From Rhizobiales bacterium 62-47 (GTDB taxonomy: Bacteria; Pseudomonadota; Alphaproteobacteria; Rhizobiales; Xanthobacteraceae): a stretch of DNA of 64,000 bases. The notes below the pieces were generated by a model that made no database searches, had not been told where the DNA came from, and worked only from the letters and a program-made list of their open reading frames with translations. Positions 8,007 to 17,097 of the stretch are shown piece by piece. The position numbers and the translations under genes are program-made. Within the stretch, counting starts at the first letter, position 1. Every line of letters begins with the position of its first letter. Location: positions 248,001 through 312,000 of the forward strand of contig MKVX01000005.1 of NCBI GenBank assembly GCA_001899255.1, given 5' to 3'.

Positions 8007-8768
8007 ATGGATCGAAACGATCAAACGACGCATTTCGGCTTCAAGGACGTCGCGCTGGGCGACAAACAGACGCTGGTCAACGACGTGTTCCACAGCGTGG
8101 CCTCGCGCTACGACCTGATGAACGACCTGATGTCCGGTGGCCTGCACCGGGTCTGGAAAGACATCATGATCACGACGCTGAATCCGCCGCGCAACGATGC
8201 GCCGTTCGCGTTGCTCGACGTCGCCGGCGGTACCGGCGATATCGCTTTCCGCGCCGCCAAGGCCTCCGGCTACGGTTTCCATGCCACGGTTTGCGACATC
8301 AACGGCGACATGCTCAATGTCGGCCGCGAACGCGCCGTCAAGCAGCATCTCGACGACCGCGTGTCGTTCGTCGAAGGCAATGCCGAGACGCTGGCGTTCC
8401 CTGACCGCAGCTTCGACGCCTATACCATCGCCTTCGGCATCCGCAACGTGCCGCGCATCGACGCCGCGCTGCGCGAGGCCTATCGGGTGCTGCGTCCCGG
8501 CAGCCGCTTCCTGTGTCTCGAATTCTCCACCGTCGATGTGCCCGGCCTCGACAAGATCTACGACCTGTTTTCGTTCAAGGTGATCCCGCCGCTCGGCCGT
8601 GCCGTCACCGGCGACGCGGAGTCGTATCGGTATCTCGTCGAATCGATCCGCAAGTTTCCGCGCCCGCCGCTGTTCGCGGAGATGATCCGCGACGCCGGCT
8701 TCGCCCGCGTAACCTGGCAGCCGCTGACCGGCGGCATCGTCGCACTGCATTCGGGCTGGCGCTTGTGA
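8007..8768 (+). CDS. ubiE: ubiquinone/menaquinone C-methyltransferase UbiE
   Basis: UbiE carries out the SAM-dependent C-methylation step in ubiquinone (and, where present, menaquinone) synthesis. Family marks are [37 protein letters not shown], the SAM site [36 protein letters not shown] and the C-terminal [14 protein letters not shown]. The ATG at 8007 follows GGAGA at a good distance and gives 253 residues. Its stop overlaps the GTG start of ubiB. Confidence 0.95.
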   Translation: MDRNDQTTHFGFKDVALGDKQTLVNDVFHSVASRYDLMNDLMSGGLHRVWKDIMITTLNPPRNDAPFALLDVAGGTGDIAFRAAKASGYGFHATVCDINGDMLNVGRERAVKQHLDDRVSFVEGNAETLAFPDRSFDAYTIAFGIRNVPRIDAALREAYRVLRPGSRFLCLEFSTVDVPGLDKIYDLFSFKVIPPLGRAVTGDAESYRYLVESIRKFPRPPLFAEMIRDAGFARVTWQPLTGGIVALHSGWRL

Positions 8769-10333
8769 TTTCTGGACTGACTCATGTCGCGCGGCTCACC
8801 CGCGCCGCCTACGTCTTCGCGCGCGAAGGCGTGTTCGGCGTCGTCGATCCGGCGCTGGTGCCGCCGCCGGGCCAGTTGCTGCTACGGATGGCGCGGCTGA
8901 TCGAGCGGCGCGGCGCGCGTTCCGGGCCGCGGCTCACGCGCGCGTTGACGCGGCTCGGCCCGGCCTATCTCAAGCTCGGCCAATTCCTCGCCACCCGGCC
9001 CGACGTCGTCGGCGTCGCCGTGGCGCGCGATCTCGAAAGCCTGCAGGACCGCCTGCCACCGTTCTCGCAAAGCGAGGCGGAAACTGTCATCGCAACGTCG
9101 CTGGAACGCCCGGTGGCACAGGTGTTCGCCAGCTTCGGACCTTCGGTCGCGGCAGCGTCAATCGCACAGGTGCATCGCGGCGAGGTCGAAAAGGACGGCG
9201 TGCGCCAGCAGGTGGCGGTCAAGGTGCTGCGGCCCAATGTAGCGGCGCGCTTCCATCGCGACCTCGGCGATTTCTTTTACGTCGCCAGCAAAGCCGAACG
9301 ATATTCGGCGGAAGCGCGGCGGCTGCGGCTGGTCGAGATCATCAATACCATGTCGCGCTCGGTGGCGATGGAAATGGATCTGCGGCTCGAAGCGGCGGCG
9401 CTTTCCGAGATGGCGGAGAACACCCGCAACGATCCCGACTTCCGCGTGCCGACGGTGGACTGGGATCGCACCACCAACAACGTGCTGACGATGGAGTGGA
9501 TCGACGGCATCGCGCTGAACGATCACGCCCGCCTCGCGCAATCGCAGGTCGATCTGCCCGACCTCGGCCGCAAGGTAATCCAGAGCTTCCTGCGTCACGC
9601 CTTGCGCGACGGATTCTTCCACGCCGACATGCATCCGGGGAACCTGTTCCTCGATGACTCCGGACGGCTGGTGGCGGTCGATTTCGGCATCATGGGCCGG
9701 CTCGGGTTGAAAGAGCGGCGCTTCCTCGCCGAAATCCTGCTCGGCTTCATCACCCGCGATTATCGCCGCGTTGCCGAAGTGCATTTCGAGGCCGGTTACG
9801 TGCCGGGACATCACTCGGTGGAGAATTTCGCCCAGGCCATCCGCGCCATCGGCGAACCGATCCACAATCGCACCGCCGAAGAAATTTCGATGGCCAAGCT
9901 GCTGACGCTGCTGCTGGAGGTCACCGGCCTGTTCGACATGCAGACCCGGCCGGAACTGATCCTGCTGCAAAAGACCATGGTGGTGGTCGAGGGCGTGGCA
10001 CGCAGCTTCGACCCCAAGCTGGACATCTGGACCGTGGCCGACCCGGTGGTGCGCGAATGGATCGAGCGCAACCTCGGTCCGATCGGCAAGATCCAGGGTG
10101 CCATGGCCGGCGCCGGCGAACTCGGCAAGGCGCTGTCCGGGCTGCCCGCCATTGCCTCGCGCTCGGTCGCCGTGCTGGAGCAGCTCGAAGGCATGGTGCG
10201 CAACGGCGTGGTGCTGTCGCCTGAGACCATCGACGCCATCGGCCGGGTGCGGGCGCGGCAGAACCGCTGGCGTACGGCGGCACTCTGGGTGATCGCGCTG
10301 ACCTTCCTTGGCATCCTGTGGGTCATTCGCTAG
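8765..10333 (+). CDS. ubiB: ubiquinone biosynthesis kinase-like protein UbiB
   Basis: UbiB is an atypical (ADCK/ABC1) kinase-like ATPase needed for ubiquinone synthesis at the inner membrane. Visible are the KxGQ motif ([13 protein letters not shown]), the Ala-rich loop ([14 protein letters not shown]), the ATP Lys (VAVKVLRPN), the catalytic loop [15 protein letters not shown] and the metal motif [13 protein letters not shown]-terminal membrane helix ([15 protein letters not shown]) closes the protein. The GTG at 8765 overlaps the ubiE stop as GTGA and gives 522 residues, the usual size. The open frame upstream inside ubiE is not coding. Confidence 0.93.
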   Translation: MISGLTHVARLTRAAYVFAREGVFGVVDPALVPPPGQLLLRMARLIERRGARSGPRLTRALTRLGPAYLKLGQFLATRPDVVGVAVARDLESLQDRLPPFSQSEAETVIATSLERPVAQVFASFGPSVAAASIAQVHRGEVEKDGVRQQVAVKVLRPNVAARFHRDLGDFFYVASKAERYSAEARRLRLVEIINTMSRSVAMEMDLRLEAAALSEMAENTRNDPDFRVPTVDWDRTTNNVLTMEWIDGIALNDHARLAQSQVDLPDLGRKVIQSFLRHALRDGFFHADMHPGNLFLDDSGRLVAVDFGIMGRLGLKERRFLAEILLGFITRDYRRVAEVHFEAGYVPGHHSVENFAQAIRAIGEPIHNRTAEEISMAKLLTLLLEVTGLFDMQTRPELILLQKTMVVVEGVARSFDPKLDIWTVADPVVREWIERNLGPIGKIQGAMAGAGELGKALSGLPAIASRSVAVLEQLEGMVRNGVVLSPETIDAIGRVRARQNRWRTAALWVIALTFLGILWVIR

Positions 10334-10339
10334 TAATTT

Positions 10340-10397
10340 GATTGCAATGCAATCATTGTTCGGCGTAAGTTGCGCAGCAATCGATTGCAATGCATTC
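10340..10397 (+). promoter_or_regulatory. twin operator-like palindromes upstream of RHH-coaBC
   Basis: GATTGCA-A-TGCAATC (10340-10354) is a perfect 7-bp inverted repeat around one base. GATTGCA-A-TGCATTC (10383-10397) is a second copy with one mismatch. Their centres are 43 bp apart, about four helical turns, and the second ends 19 bp before the start codon. The next gene begins with a ribbon-helix-helix DNA-binding domain, so autoregulation is an attractive inference. Confidence 0.6.
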
Positions 10398-10416
10398 AAT
10401 TGGAGCAGGGCGCGCC

Positions 10417-11841
10417 ATGGCCAGCCTGACCATTCGCAAGCTCGACGAGGCCATCAAGACCGAACTGCGGCTGCGGGCCGCGCGTAACGGCCGCTCGGTC
10501 GAGGACGAAGTACGGGTCATTTTGCGCGATGCTGCGCAGCATAAGCTTGCCGGGACTGCAGCATTACCGTCCGCGCCGCAGCCCGCGCTGCCACGCCAGC
10601 GCGGCACCATGGCAGGCGAGCAACCCCGGGTGACGCTGATCATTGGCGGCGGCATCGCCGCCTACAAAGCGCTCGACCTGATCCGCCGCCTCAAGGAGCG
10701 CGGCCTGCACGTCCGCTGCGTGCTGACCCGCGCCGCGCAGCAATTCGTCACGCCGCTGGCCGCCAGCGCGCTATCCAACGAGCGCTGCTACACCGACCTG
10801 TTCGATCCGGCGAGCGAGTTCGACGCCGGTCACATCCGTCTGGCGCGCGACTGCGAGCTGATCGTCGTCGCGCCCGCCACCGCCGACCTGATGGCGAAGA
10901 TGGCGCAGGGCCACGCCGACGACCTCGCCACCGCGATCCTGCTGGCGACCAACCGGCCAATCCTGCTGGCGCCGGCGATGAACCCGCTGATGTGGAACAA
11001 TGCCGCGACCCGCCGCAACGTCGCGCAACTCATCCGCGACGGCGTCGTGACCATCGGCCCCAATGCCGGCGAGATGGCCGAAGCCAACGAGGCAGGCGTC
11101 GGCCGCATGTCCGAGCCGATCGAAATCGCCGATGCCGCGCTGCAGATGTTACGACCGCCGCAACCGCGCCCGCTCACCGGCAAGCGTGTGCTGATCACCG
11201 CCGGGCCGACGCACGAACCGATCGATCCGGTGCGCTACATCGCCAATCGCTCCTCCGGCAAGCAGGGCTTCGCCATCGCCGCCGCGGCACAGGCTGCCGG
11301 CGCCGACGTCACCTTGATCTCCGGCCCGGTCGATCTCGACGATCCTGCGGGCGTCACCGTCAAGCATGTCGAGTCGGCGCGCGACATGCTGCAGCAGGTC
11401 GAGGCCGCGCTGCCGGTGGACGTGGCGATCTTCGCCGCCGCGGTGGCCGACTGGCGCGTCGTCAACGAAGGCGTGCAGAAGCTGAAGAAAACCGCCGGCG
11501 GCCTGCCGCAACTCGAACTCACCGAGAATCCCGACATCCTCGCCACGATCGCTCGACTCCGCGAGCGACGGCCGCCGTTGGTGATCGGCTTCGCCGCCGA
11601 GACCGAACACCTGATGGACAACGCCAAAGCCAAGCTTGCCCGCAAGGGCTGCGACTGGATCGTCGCCAACGACGTGTCGCCCGCCACCGGGGTGATGGGC
11701 GGCGACCGCAACACCGTTCACCTGCTCAGCAAACAGGGCGACGAGGTGCGAATCGAGTCCTGGCCGGTGATGAGCAAGGACGAAGTCGCCGTCGCGCTGG
11801 TCGAGCGCATCGCTGCCACCGCAAAGGACACCTCCGCATGA
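10417..11841 (+). CDS. coaBC: CoaBC fused to an N-terminal ribbon-helix-helix domain
   Basis: CoaBC ligates cysteine to 4-phosphopantothenate and decarboxylates the product on the way to coenzyme A. Residue 65 (ATG 10609) is where a standard ~410-residue CoaBC begins ([20 protein letters not shown]). CoaC marks are [20 protein letters not shown] and [10 protein letters not shown]; CoaB marks are [19 protein letters not shown] and QKLKKTAGG. Before this, residues 1-45 ([34 protein letters not shown]) match FitA/VapB-type RHH antitoxins. The clamp Cys of E. coli CoaC (ACGD) is absent: this protein reads [15 protein letters not shown] 10417 has AGGG 6 nt upstream. The stop overlaps dut as ATGA. 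Confidence 0.9.
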   Translation: MASLTIRKLDEAIKTELRLRAARNGRSVEDEVRVILRDAAQHKLAGTAALPSAPQPALPRQRGTMAGEQPRVTLIIGGGIAAYKALDLIRRLKERGLHVRCVLTRAAQQFVTPLAASALSNERCYTDLFDPASEFDAGHIRLARDCELIVVAPATADLMAKMAQGHADDLATAILLATNRPILLAPAMNPLMWNNAATRRNVAQLIRDGVVTIGPNAGEMAEANEAGVGRMSEPIEIADAALQMLRPPQPRPLTGKRVLITAGPTHEPIDPVRYIANRSSGKQGFAIAAAAQAAGADVTLISGPVDLDDPAGVTVKHVESARDMLQQVEAALPVDVAIFAAAVADWRVVNEGVQKLKKTAGGLPQLELTENPDILATIARLRERRPPLVIGFAAETEHLMDNAKAKLARKGCDWIVANDVSPATGVMGGDRNTVHLLSKQGDEVRIESWPVMSKDEVAVALVERIAATAKDTSA

Positions 11842-12299
11842 GTACGTACGTCGCCGTCGAATTCCAGCAATTGCCGCACGGCTCGGGCCTCGCACTGCCG
11901 GCCTATCAATCCAGCGAAGCCGCGGGCATGGATCTGCTGGCGGCGGTTCCCGCCGACGCGCCGATGACGCTGGCGCCCGGCCATTACGGCATGATTCCCA
12001 CCGGGCTGATTATTGCGCTGCCGCTGAACTACGAAGCACAGGTGCGGCCGCGCTCCGGCCTCGCCGCCAAGTTCGGCGTCACCGTGCTCAATTCACCCGG
12101 CACCATCGACGCCGACTATCGCGGCGAAATCAACGTGCTTTTGATCAATCACGGCAGTGCGCCGTTCACCATCCGGCGTGGCGAGCGCATCGCGCAGATG
12201 GTCATCGCGCCGGTGGTGCAGGCACAGATGGTCGCAGCCGCCGGTCCGCTCTCGGCCACCGCACGCGGCGCCGGCGGATTCGGCTCGACCGGCCGTTAA
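11838..12299 (+). CDS. dut: dUTP diphosphatase Dut
   Basis: Dut hydrolyses dUTP to dUMP, keeping uracil out of DNA and feeding dTMP synthesis. The five trimeric dUTPase motifs are present: [46 protein letters not shown] and the C-terminal [11 protein letters not shown]. The length of 153 residues is normal. The ATG at 11838 overlaps the coaBC stop, so the two are translationally coupled, as in many proteobacteria. Confidence 0.97.
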   Translation: MSTYVAVEFQQLPHGSGLALPAYQSSEAAGMDLLAAVPADAPMTLAPGHYGMIPTGLIIALPLNYEAQVRPRSGLAAKFGVTVLNSPGTIDADYRGEINVLLINHGSAPFTIRRGERIAQMVIAPVVQAQMVAAAGPLSATARGAGGFGSTGR

Positions 12300-12324
12300 G
12301 CCGCGCGCGAGCACGGCCGCGCAC

Positions 12325-12366
12325 GCAGTTCGCATCCCGCATGCGGGAACCGTGAGCTGCATTTTT
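12325..12366 (+). terminator. terminator of the coaBC-dut operon
   Basis: GCAG (12325) pairs with CTGC (12357), enclosing the perfect 14-bp palindrome TCCCGCATGCGGGA (12335-12348), and the stem is followed by ATTTTT. Position, 25 bp after dut, fits an intrinsic terminator. Confidence 0.55.
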
Positions 12367-12491
12367 CCCCGATGCGTCTTGCGTTCACGATCTGGACTCT
12401 GGTCGCGCGAGTCCGGTTGAGAGATATTGGCAATGATTCGCGCCCGGCAAGAACTGTCGGCTGCGCGGCGGTGGTGCGGTTTGGGGCAAAC

Positions 12492-15002
12492 ATGTCAGGC
12501 GTAATCGCAGCGATGCGTCGGACGCTGCTGTCATGCACTTCGATGGTGCGCGACGGCCTTGCTGGCGCTGCGCTGCTGGCAACCGCCGCGCCGGCTGCGG
12601 CGAGCGATCTCGGCGGCATCACCGACGCGTTGACGTTGTTCGGCGAACTGGACCAGCGCGGCATGGCGGCGATGACCATCGCGTTCGGAATTCTCGGCTT
12701 CTCCGTTCTCGCGACTATCCTGCTGATGCGCACGCGGCTGCGCGCCGCCACCAGCGAATTGCGGCTGAAAACCACCATTCACGGCCTGCAGGCCGAAGCC
12801 GACCGCTATCGCGCGCTGCTGTTCGTCGAACCGCAGGTGTTGATCGCCTGGGCTGCCGGCGACAATCGCCCGCAGATCAGCGGCGACATCGCGCTGCTGC
12901 TGCCGGATGCCGCGCATCAGCCGCAGCGCATCCTCGCTTTCGGCAGCTGGCTGCCGCCGGAACCGGCGCTGCAGATGGATCACGCCGTCGATGCGTTGCG
13001 CGACGCCGGCGAGGGCTTCCTGCTCAACCTCACAACCGCCAACGGCCGCGCCATCGAGGCCATGGGCCGCGCCATCGGCGGCCAGGCCATCGTGCGCATC
13101 CGCGAACTCAGCGGGCTGCGCCGCGACCTCGCCGAGGTGAGCATCCGCTACAAGGATCTCGCGGACGAAACGCAGATGTTGCGTGGCTTCGCCGCCGCAG
13201 CGCCGTGGCCGCTATGGACGCGAGACGCCGCCGGCAAGCTGACTTACGCCAACGCTGCCTATGCGCGCGCCACCGACGCAGCCACACCGGCCGACGCCAT
13301 CGCCCGCAACCTCGAACTGCTCGACAGCGACGACCGCACCCGCATGGCGCGCAGCATCGGCGACAGTGCGCTGTTCGACGCACGGCTGCCGATCGTCGTC
13401 GGTGGCGAGCGCCGCATGTTCGACGTCCACGCCATGAAGGTGAGCGGCGGCAGCGCCGGGATCGCCATCGATGCCAACGAACCAGCCTCGCTGCGTGCAG
13501 CCCTGCAACGCATGGCCGAAGCGCATCGGCGCACGCTCGATCAACTGTCCTCCGGCGTCGCGGTGTTCGATGCCGAGCGGCGGCTGGCGTTCTATAACGA
13601 CTCCTATCGACGGCTGTGGGATCTCGACCGCACCTTCCTCGACAGCAACCCGGACGACTCCAGCGTGCTGGACCGGCTGCGCGCCGCGCGCAAGATTCCC
13701 GAACAACCGGATTTCCGCGCCTGGAAGGCGCGGCTGCACGAGGCCTATCGCGCCGTCGATGCCGCCAAGGACGTCTGGTACCTGCCCGATGGCCGTGCCG
13801 TCAGCATCGTCACCACGCCGAACCTCGAAGGCGGCGTCACCTATCTGTTCGACGACGTCACCGAGAGCCTCGATCTGGCGCGGCGTTTCGACGGCCTGAT
13901 CCGGGTGCAGCGTGAAACGCTCGACAACCTCGGCGAAGCGGTCGCGGTGTTCGGCAGCAACGGCCGCGCGCAACTGTTCAATCCCGCCTTCGCCAAGATG
14001 TGGAACCTGTCCGCCGAAGCGCTGGCCGAACAGCCGCACATCGAAGCGGTGGCGCGCTGGTGCAAGCCGCTGTTCGACGACGAAGCGACCTGGCGCACAC
14101 TGCACGGCGCCATCACCGGCATCGAGAATCGCACCGCGGTGCCGCTCAAGATCGAGCGCCGCGACGGCAGCGTGCTCAATTGCACGGCGATGCCCCTGCC
14201 CGACGGCGCCACCATGCTGACGTTCCAGGACATCACCGACACCGAGAACGTCGAACGGGCGCTGCGCGAGCGCAACGAGGCGCTCGAGGCAGCCGATCAG
14301 ATGAAGGTGGATTTCGTCCACCACGTCTCCTATGAGCTGCGCTCGCCGCTAACCACCATCATCGGCTTCGCGCATCTGCTCAACGATCCGGTGACCGGCC
14401 CGCTGGTGCCGAAGCAGAGCGAGTATCTCGACTACATCACCTCATCGACCAACGCGCTGCTGGCGATCATCAACAACATCCTCGATCTCGCCACCATCGA
14501 TGCCGGCGCCATGACGCTCAACCTCGGCCCGGTCGATATCCGCAAGACAATCGACGATGCCGCCGAAGGCATTCAGGACCGCCTGGTGCGCGACCGCATC
14601 ACCTTGCGCGTCAATGCCGACCCGGGCATCGGCAATTTTATCGGCGATGAACGCCGCGTCGTACAGGTGCTGTATAATTTGCTGGCGAACGCCGTCGGCT
14701 TCTCGCCGCCCGACGCCAGCATCGTGGTCAGCGCCCGGCGCACCGACCACAGCATCGTCTTCGCCGTCACCGATAGCGGCCCCGGAATTCCGGCTGAGGT
14801 TCAGGATAAGGTGTTCGACTGGTTCGAGAGCCACTCCAACGGCTCGCGGCATCGCGGCGCCGGGCTTGGCCTGTCGCTGGTGCGCTCGTTCGTCGAACTG
14901 CACGGCGGTACCGTGCGGGTCGATTCGGCGGTCGGCAAGGGGACCACGGTGACGTGCGAGTTCCCCACCGAGCACACCGCGCAACGCAGCGCCGCCGAAT
15001 GA
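12492..15002 (+). CDS. divL: DivL-type cell-cycle sensor kinase (Tyr in H-box)
   Basis: DivL acts at the cell pole in the CckA-CtrA pathway of alphaproteobacteria, where it binds DivK. The 836-residue protein has an N-terminal hydrophobic leader, a membrane helix near residues 55-80 (MTIAFGILGFSVLATILLM), several PAS domains (about 230-600), a HisKA dimerisation domain and a C-terminal ATPase domain (YNLLANAVGFSP, TDSGPGIP, GAGLGLSLV). The H-box reads HHVSYELRSPLTTI, with Tyr614 (codon 14331-14333) replacing the phospho-accepting His, the hallmark of DivL. The start at ATG 12492 is a choice, as the frame opens at 12372. The stop overlaps the next start (ATGA). Confidence 0.85.
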   Translation: MSGVIAAMRRTLLSCTSMVRDGLAGAALLATAAPAAASDLGGITDALTLFGELDQRGMAAMTIAFGILGFSVLATILLMRTRLRAATSELRLKTTIHGLQAEADRYRALLFVEPQVLIAWAAGDNRPQISGDIALLLPDAAHQPQRILAFGSWLPPEPALQMDHAVDALRDAGEGFLLNLTTANGRAIEAMGRAIGGQAIVRIRELSGLRRDLAEVSIRYKDLADETQMLRGFAAAAPWPLWTRDAAGKLTYANAAYARATDAATPADAIARNLELLDSDDRTRMARSIGDSALFDARLPIVVGGERRMFDVHAMKVSGGSAGIAIDANEPASLRAALQRMAEAHRRTLDQLSSGVAVFDAERRLAFYNDSYRRLWDLDRTFLDSNPDDSSVLDRLRAARKIPEQPDFRAWKARLHEAYRAVDAAKDVWYLPDGRAVSIVTTPNLEGGVTYLFDDVTESLDLARRFDGLIRVQRETLDNLGEAVAVFGSNGRAQLFNPAFAKMWNLSAEALAEQPHIEAVARWCKPLFDDEATWRTLHGAITGIENRTAVPLKIERRDGSVLNCTAMPLPDGATMLTFQDITDTENVERALRERNEALEAADQMKVDFVHHVSYELRSPLTTIIGFAHLLNDPVTGPLVPKQSEYLDYITSSTNALLAIINNILDLATIDAGAMTLNLGPVDIRKTIDDAAEGIQDRLVRDRITLRVNADPGIGNFIGDERRVVQVLYNLLANAVGFSPPDASIVVSARRTDHSIVFAVTDSGPGIPAEVQDKVFDWFESHSNGSRHRGAGLGLSLVRSFVELHGGTVRVDSAVGKGTTVTCEFPTEHTAQRSAAE

Positions 15003-16525
15003 GCGAGCCCGCAACATTCGCCGTCGCGCTCGCCAACGAAACGGCGACGGCGCAGCTGATGGCCGATCTGGCGATGCTGATCGGCGCCGGCGATGTCATC
15101 ACGTTGTCCGGCGACCTCGGCGCCGGCAAGACCGCGGCCGCACGCGCCTTGATTCGCTATCTCGCCGGCGACGAGACCCTCGACGTGCCGAGCCCGACGT
15201 TCACGCTGGCGCAAAGCTACGACCTGCCGTCGTTCGCGCTGCTGCATGCCGATCTCTATCGCATCAACGATCCGGGCGAACTCGAAGAGATCGGACTTGC
15301 ACCGATCCCCGACGATATCGTTGCGCTGATCGAATGGCCGGAACGCGCCACCGGCGCACTGCCCGACGACCGCATCGACATCTCGTTCAGTCATCGCCCG
15401 GCGCTCGGCACCTCGGCGCGCGCGGCGGAAATCACAGGCTACGGCAAAGCGGCCGCGCAGGTGGCACGGCTGGCGGCGCTGCGCCGTTTCCTCGAACACA
15501 CCGACTACGACACCGCGCGGCGGCAACGCATGGCGGGCGATGCCTCGACGCGATCCTATGCACGGCTGTTTCGCGGCAACGAGCCCGCCGTCATCCTGAT
15601 GAACGCGCCGAAGCGGCCGGACGGACCCGCGATCTATCACGGCAAGTCCTATAGCGCCGCGGTGCATCTGGCCGAGGACGTGCGGCCCTTCGTGGCGATC
15701 GGCAACGCCTTGCGCGCCCAAGGCCTCTCCGCACCGGAGATCTATCACACCGATCTCGAACACGGCTTCCTGATCCTGGAAGACCTCGGCAGCGAAAGCT
15801 TCGTGCACGGCGATCCGCCGCAGCCGATCGCCGAACGTTATCGGCTTGCGACCGACCTGCTGGCGGCGATGCATCGCACCACCTTGCCGGCCGTCCTGCC
15901 GCTGACCGAAGAACTCGACTACGTCATTCCGGAGTTCGACACTGAGGCGATGCTGGTCGAAATCGGCCTGATGCTGGAGTGGTATCTGCCGGACCGCGGC
16001 GTCGATCCCGGCGATGCGCAACGCGCCGACTTCATCGCCATGTGGCGCGAGTTGCTGGCCGAACCGAACGCGACGGCGAAGACCTGGGTGCTGCGCGACT
16101 TCCATTCGCCGAACCTGATCTGGCTCGGCGAGCGAACCGGCGTCAACCAGGTCGGCCTGATCGACTTTCAGGACGCCGTGCTCGGCCCCACCAGCTACGA
16201 TCTGGTCTCGCTGCTGCAGGACGCCCGCATCGATGTCCCCGAGGACCTCGAGATCGCGCTGTTGACGCGCTACATCATGGCGCGGCGCGGCGCCAATCCG
16301 ACGTTCGATCCGCCGGCCTTCGCCGAACTCTACGCCATCATGTCGGCGCAGCGGAACACCCGGCTGCTTGGCACGTTCGCCCGGCTTAACCGTCGCGACG
16401 GCAAGCCGCAATATCTCCGCCACCAGCCGCGCATCTGGACCTATCTCAACCGGTCGCTGGCGCACCCGGCGCTCGCCGTGCTGCGCGAGTGGTACCAGGC
16501 GCACGTACCGCCGCCGGCCGTTTAA
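14999..16525 (+). CDS. TsaE-AmgK fusion: t6A ATPase plus MurNAc/GlcNAc kinase
   Basis: A 508-residue fusion. Residues 1-150 are TsaE, the ATPase that powers threonylcarbamoylation of tRNA A37: Walker A GDLGAGKTAAARALI, PSPTFTLAQSYD, HADLYRINDPGELEEIGL and IEWPERATGALPDDRI. Residues 170-508 are an aminoglycoside-phosphotransferase-fold kinase of the AmgK type: GDASTRSYARLF, ILEDLGSESF, the catalytic loop LRDFHSPNLIWL and the metal motif GLIDFQDAVLGP. AmgK phosphorylates MurNAc at C1; the next step, by MurU, is encoded 570 bp downstream. The ATG at 14999 overlaps the divL stop. The reading frame is continuous, so this is a true fusion. Confidence 0.9.
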   Translation: MSEPATFAVALANETATAQLMADLAMLIGAGDVITLSGDLGAGKTAAARALIRYLAGDETLDVPSPTFTLAQSYDLPSFALLHADLYRINDPGELEEIGLAPIPDDIVALIEWPERATGALPDDRIDISFSHRPALGTSARAAEITGYGKAAAQVARLAALRRFLEHTDYDTARRQRMAGDASTRSYARLFRGNEPAVILMNAPKRPDGPAIYHGKSYSAAVHLAEDVRPFVAIGNALRAQGLSAPEIYHTDLEHGFLILEDLGSESFVHGDPPQPIAERYRLATDLLAAMHRTTLPAVLPLTEELDYVIPEFDTEAMLVEIGLMLEWYLPDRGVDPGDAQRADFIAMWRELLAEPNATAKTWVLRDFHSPNLIWLGERTGVNQVGLIDFQDAVLGPTSYDLVSLLQDARIDVPEDLEIALLTRYIMARRGANPTFDPPAFAELYAIMSAQRNTRLLGTFARLNRRDGKPQYLRHQPRIWTYLNRSLAHPALAVLREWYQAHVPPPAV

Positions 16526-16609
16526 CCTTGCGTTTACCGACTATTAGCCAGCTTGGCGTATCTCTCGATGGAATCTGGGGAAACGACCTGACTGGCGGCG
16601 GGAGCGACG

Positions 16610-16936
16610 ATGGCTGCGGAACAACGGCGTAGCGGTGAACGTGTCACCTTCGAGCGCGGCTTCAGCGCGCACATGATGGGCATCGACGGCACCTGGCGGC
16701 GCGAATGCACCATGGAAGACGTGTCCGAGACCGGGGCCAAGCTCACCGTCGAAGGTTCGATCGAGGGACTGCACCTCAAGGAATTCTTTCTGCTGCTGTC
16801 ATCCACCGGTCTCGCCTACCGACGTTGTGAACTGGCTTGGGTCAATGGCGACCAGATCGGCGTCAATTTCCTCAAGCCGGGCGACAAGAAGAAAAAGCCA
16901 GCCCGCAACAATGGCGGGCAGATGATCGAAGTCTGA
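16610..16936 (+). CDS. PilZ-domain protein
   Basis: A 108-residue single-domain PilZ protein of the kind that can bind cyclic di-GMP. It has the RxxxR-like entry (EQRRSGERVTFERG), the D/NxSxxG-like motif (MEDVSETGAKLTVEG) and the closing strand NGDQIGVNFLKPGDKKKK. The spacing resembles c-di-GMP binders but ligand binding is not certain. Start ATG 16610 has GGAG 5-6 nt upstream. It lies between amgK and murU and may have its own promoter. Confidence 0.8.
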   Translation: MAAEQRRSGERVTFERGFSAHMMGIDGTWRRECTMEDVSETGAKLTVEGSIEGLHLKEFFLLLSSTGLAYRRCELAWVNGDQIGVNFLKPGDKKKKPARNNGGQMIEV

Positions 16937-17097
16937 GGCCATGGCAGCCGCCGTGACCGGTCGTCGCGGCGAGATCGCATGGCCCTGACCTGTCGCAAGC
17001 CTGTCATATCGCGCGCTTATGGCAACAACGGCCTCGATCGAGGCGTGATACAATCGTGCGCCGCCGCACCTCGCAATCTTCGGGAACCGTTTCGACC

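Noticed and set aside
14801-16504. 567-codon reverse frame opposite tsaE-amgK
   Set aside because: A shadow frame caused by high GC; the forward fusion has full family motifs.
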